Assembly: GCA_038230415.1 (NCBI GenBank)
Contig: JBBRNH010000008.1
Coordinates: 1 to 64,000, forward strand
Reading direction: 5' to 3'
DNA: 64,000 nucleotides
From: JBBRNH01 sp038230415
GTDB lineage: Bacteria > Bacteroidota > Bacteroidia > Cytophagales > Spirosomataceae
Every line of letters starts with the position of its first letter. The first letter of the stretch is position 1. The notes beneath the pieces are model-generated. The model was not told where the DNA came from, ran no database searches, and saw only the letters and a program-made list of their open reading frames with translations. Positions 63,309-64,000 of the stretch are shown here, in pieces. A program made the position numbers and the translations under genes.

Positions 63309-63635
63309 CTACACCGCAAAACTCTCGCCACAGCCGCAGGTACGGCTGGCGTTAGGGTTTTTGAACTGGAAACCTTTGCCGTTCAATCCGTCCGAAAAGT
63401 CGAGTTCAGTACCGGCTAAGTACAGCAGGCTTTTCTTTGGCACGATGATTTTAATGCCTTTGTCTTCAAACACCATATCGGTGGCTTCGGCGGTGGCATC
63501 AAATTTCAGGTCATACATCAGGCCCGAACAGCCGCCCCCTTCTACGGCCACGCGAATGGCGAAATTTTCGCCTAAGCCGTCTTTCAGGCGTAGTTCGTCA
63601 ATTTTATTCCGTGCGATGTCGCTGACAATAACCAT
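63309..63635 (-). CDS. HesB/IscA/ErpA-type iron-sulfur cluster carrier
   Basis: The 108-residue A-type carrier has the three conserved cysteines C36 (GGGCSGL), C100 and C102 (CGCGESF) that hold or pass an Fe-S cluster to client proteins. Length is standard. It starts MVIVSDIARNKIDEL. It stands apart from an isc or suf operon in this window and ends with a strong terminator. Confidence 0.94.
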   Translation of the reverse strand: MVIVSDIARNKIDELRLKDGLGENFAIRVAVEGGGCSGLMYDLKFDATAEATDMVFEDKGIKIIVPKKSLLYLAGTELDFSDGLNGKGFQFKNPNASRTCGCGESFAV

Positions 63636-63665
63636 AGCTGTAAAACCAAATTGGTGTTACCGGAT

Positions 63666-63673
63666 TAACTTTG
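63666..63673 (+). promoter_or_regulatory. -7 element of the methylmalonyl-CoA epimerase gene
   Basis: TAACTTTG matches TAnnTTTG and lies 24 bp upstream of the ATG at 63698. Confidence 0.55.
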
Positions 63674-63697
63674 GCTTATTCAGAAAAGTTCTTTACT

Positions 63698-64000
63698 ATG
63701 ACCCACGTCGAACACATCGGCATTGCCGTAAAAAACCTGACCGACTCAAACGCGCTCTTTACCGCGCTGCTCGGTACGCCAGCTTACAAAACCGAAACCG
63801 TTGAATCAGAAGGCGTTATCACCTCTTTTTTTCAGGTTGGCCCCACCAAAATCGAACTCCTGGAAGCGACTACCGCCGACAGCCCGATTGCGAAATTCCT
63901 GGAAAAGCGGGGCGAGGGCCTCCACCACATTGCCTTTGCCGTGGCTGATATTCGGGCTGAGATGGCACGGTTGCGGGCCGAAGGATTCACGCTCCTCAAC
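63698..64000 (+). CDS. mce: Methylmalonyl-CoA epimerase, N-terminal part (runs off the window)
   Basis: The first 101 codons show the glyoxalase-fold epimerase pattern: MTHVEHIGIAVKNLTDSNAL, KIELLEATTADSPIAKFLEK and GEGLHHIAFAVADI. The histidines at residue 6 and in LHHIAF and the glutamate in IELLE are likely metal ligands. The enzyme interconverts the two methylmalonyl-CoA epimers in propionate metabolism. The 3' end is outside the window. Confidence 0.93.
   Translation, partial: MTHVEHIGIAVKNLTDSNALFTALLGTPAYKTETVESEGVITSFFQVGPTKIELLEATTADSPIAKFLEKRGEGLHHIAFAVADIRAEMARLRAEGFTLLN

Overview
The window looks like a chromosome segment of a Cytophagales bacterium close to Spirosoma, Fibrella or Rudanella. 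The genus is an inference from protein style. Direct evidence for Bacteroidota includes TAnnTTTG -7 promoter elements, a CHU_C/type IX-type C-terminal domain, a TonB receptor next to a HmuY lipoprotein, a BshA glycosyltransferase and sparse Shine-Dalgarno sequences. G+C is a little above half by eye, with one clearly AT-richer patch at about 47.73-48.57 kb.

Layout. 1-9.7 kb (minus strand) is the conserved information-processing block, in transcript order tRNA-Tyr, tRNA-Gly, a decayed tRNA-Gly, tRNA-Thr, tuf, tRNA-Trp, secE, nusG, rplK, rplA, rplJ, rplL, rpoB and the start of rpoC. 9.8-13.6 kb holds purK, a cytochrome c/copper monooxygenase-like lipoprotein and an AAA/DUF4143 ATPase. 13.7-21.7 kb (plus) holds an ABC exporter, DUF2141 and DinB proteins, then a heme-uptake-like set (TonB receptor, HmuY, BNR propeller). 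21.9-24.0 kb (minus) has MerC-like, TapB-like and UbiA proteins. 24.1-29.9 kb (plus) has bshA, Uma2, NDH-2, a fatty acid hydroxylase and lysS. 30-34.3 kb has a cold-shock protein, PspC, a glycosyltransferase, YbaB and a CHU_C surface protein. 34.4-45.2 kb (plus) has ribBA, a secreted-repeat lipoprotein, an ECF sigma factor with its membrane partner, three tandem Rieske lipoproteins with a b561-like membrane protein, YceI, a subtilase lipoprotein and a Tat-exported oxidoreductase. 45.2-51.9 kb has an aspartic protease, a second Uma2, a SIS protein, a chimeric GNAT-DUF6932 ORF with a small partner, a phosphatase, a second exported oxidoreductase, an NTF2-like protein and a MetE-like protein. 51.9-63.6 kb (minus) has an MBL hydrolase and a thioesterase, then a 9.6-kb anti-phage locus, then a HesB/ErpA protein. 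The 5' part of methylmalonyl-CoA epimerase ends the window.

Two things stand out. The first is the locus at 53.5-63.2 kb. It has the architecture of a type III Druantia defence system (druH then a very large DUF1998 helicase, druE), but druE is broken into two frames at a CCC-C sequence, where one +1 step restores a continuous 2079-residue protein. The second is a set of long inverted repeats that almost exactly fill short intergenic gaps and end within about 0-30 nt of the next start codon (rpoB/rpoC, nusG/secE, before ribBA, before the ECF sigma gene, before yceI, before the subtilase, before the MetE-like gene). Most are built from degenerate repeats of short AT-rich words and differ in sequence between loci. 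The one before the sigma gene is GC-rich and folds as a tight three-way junction. A separate REP-like palindrome occurs three times, twice as an inverted pair.
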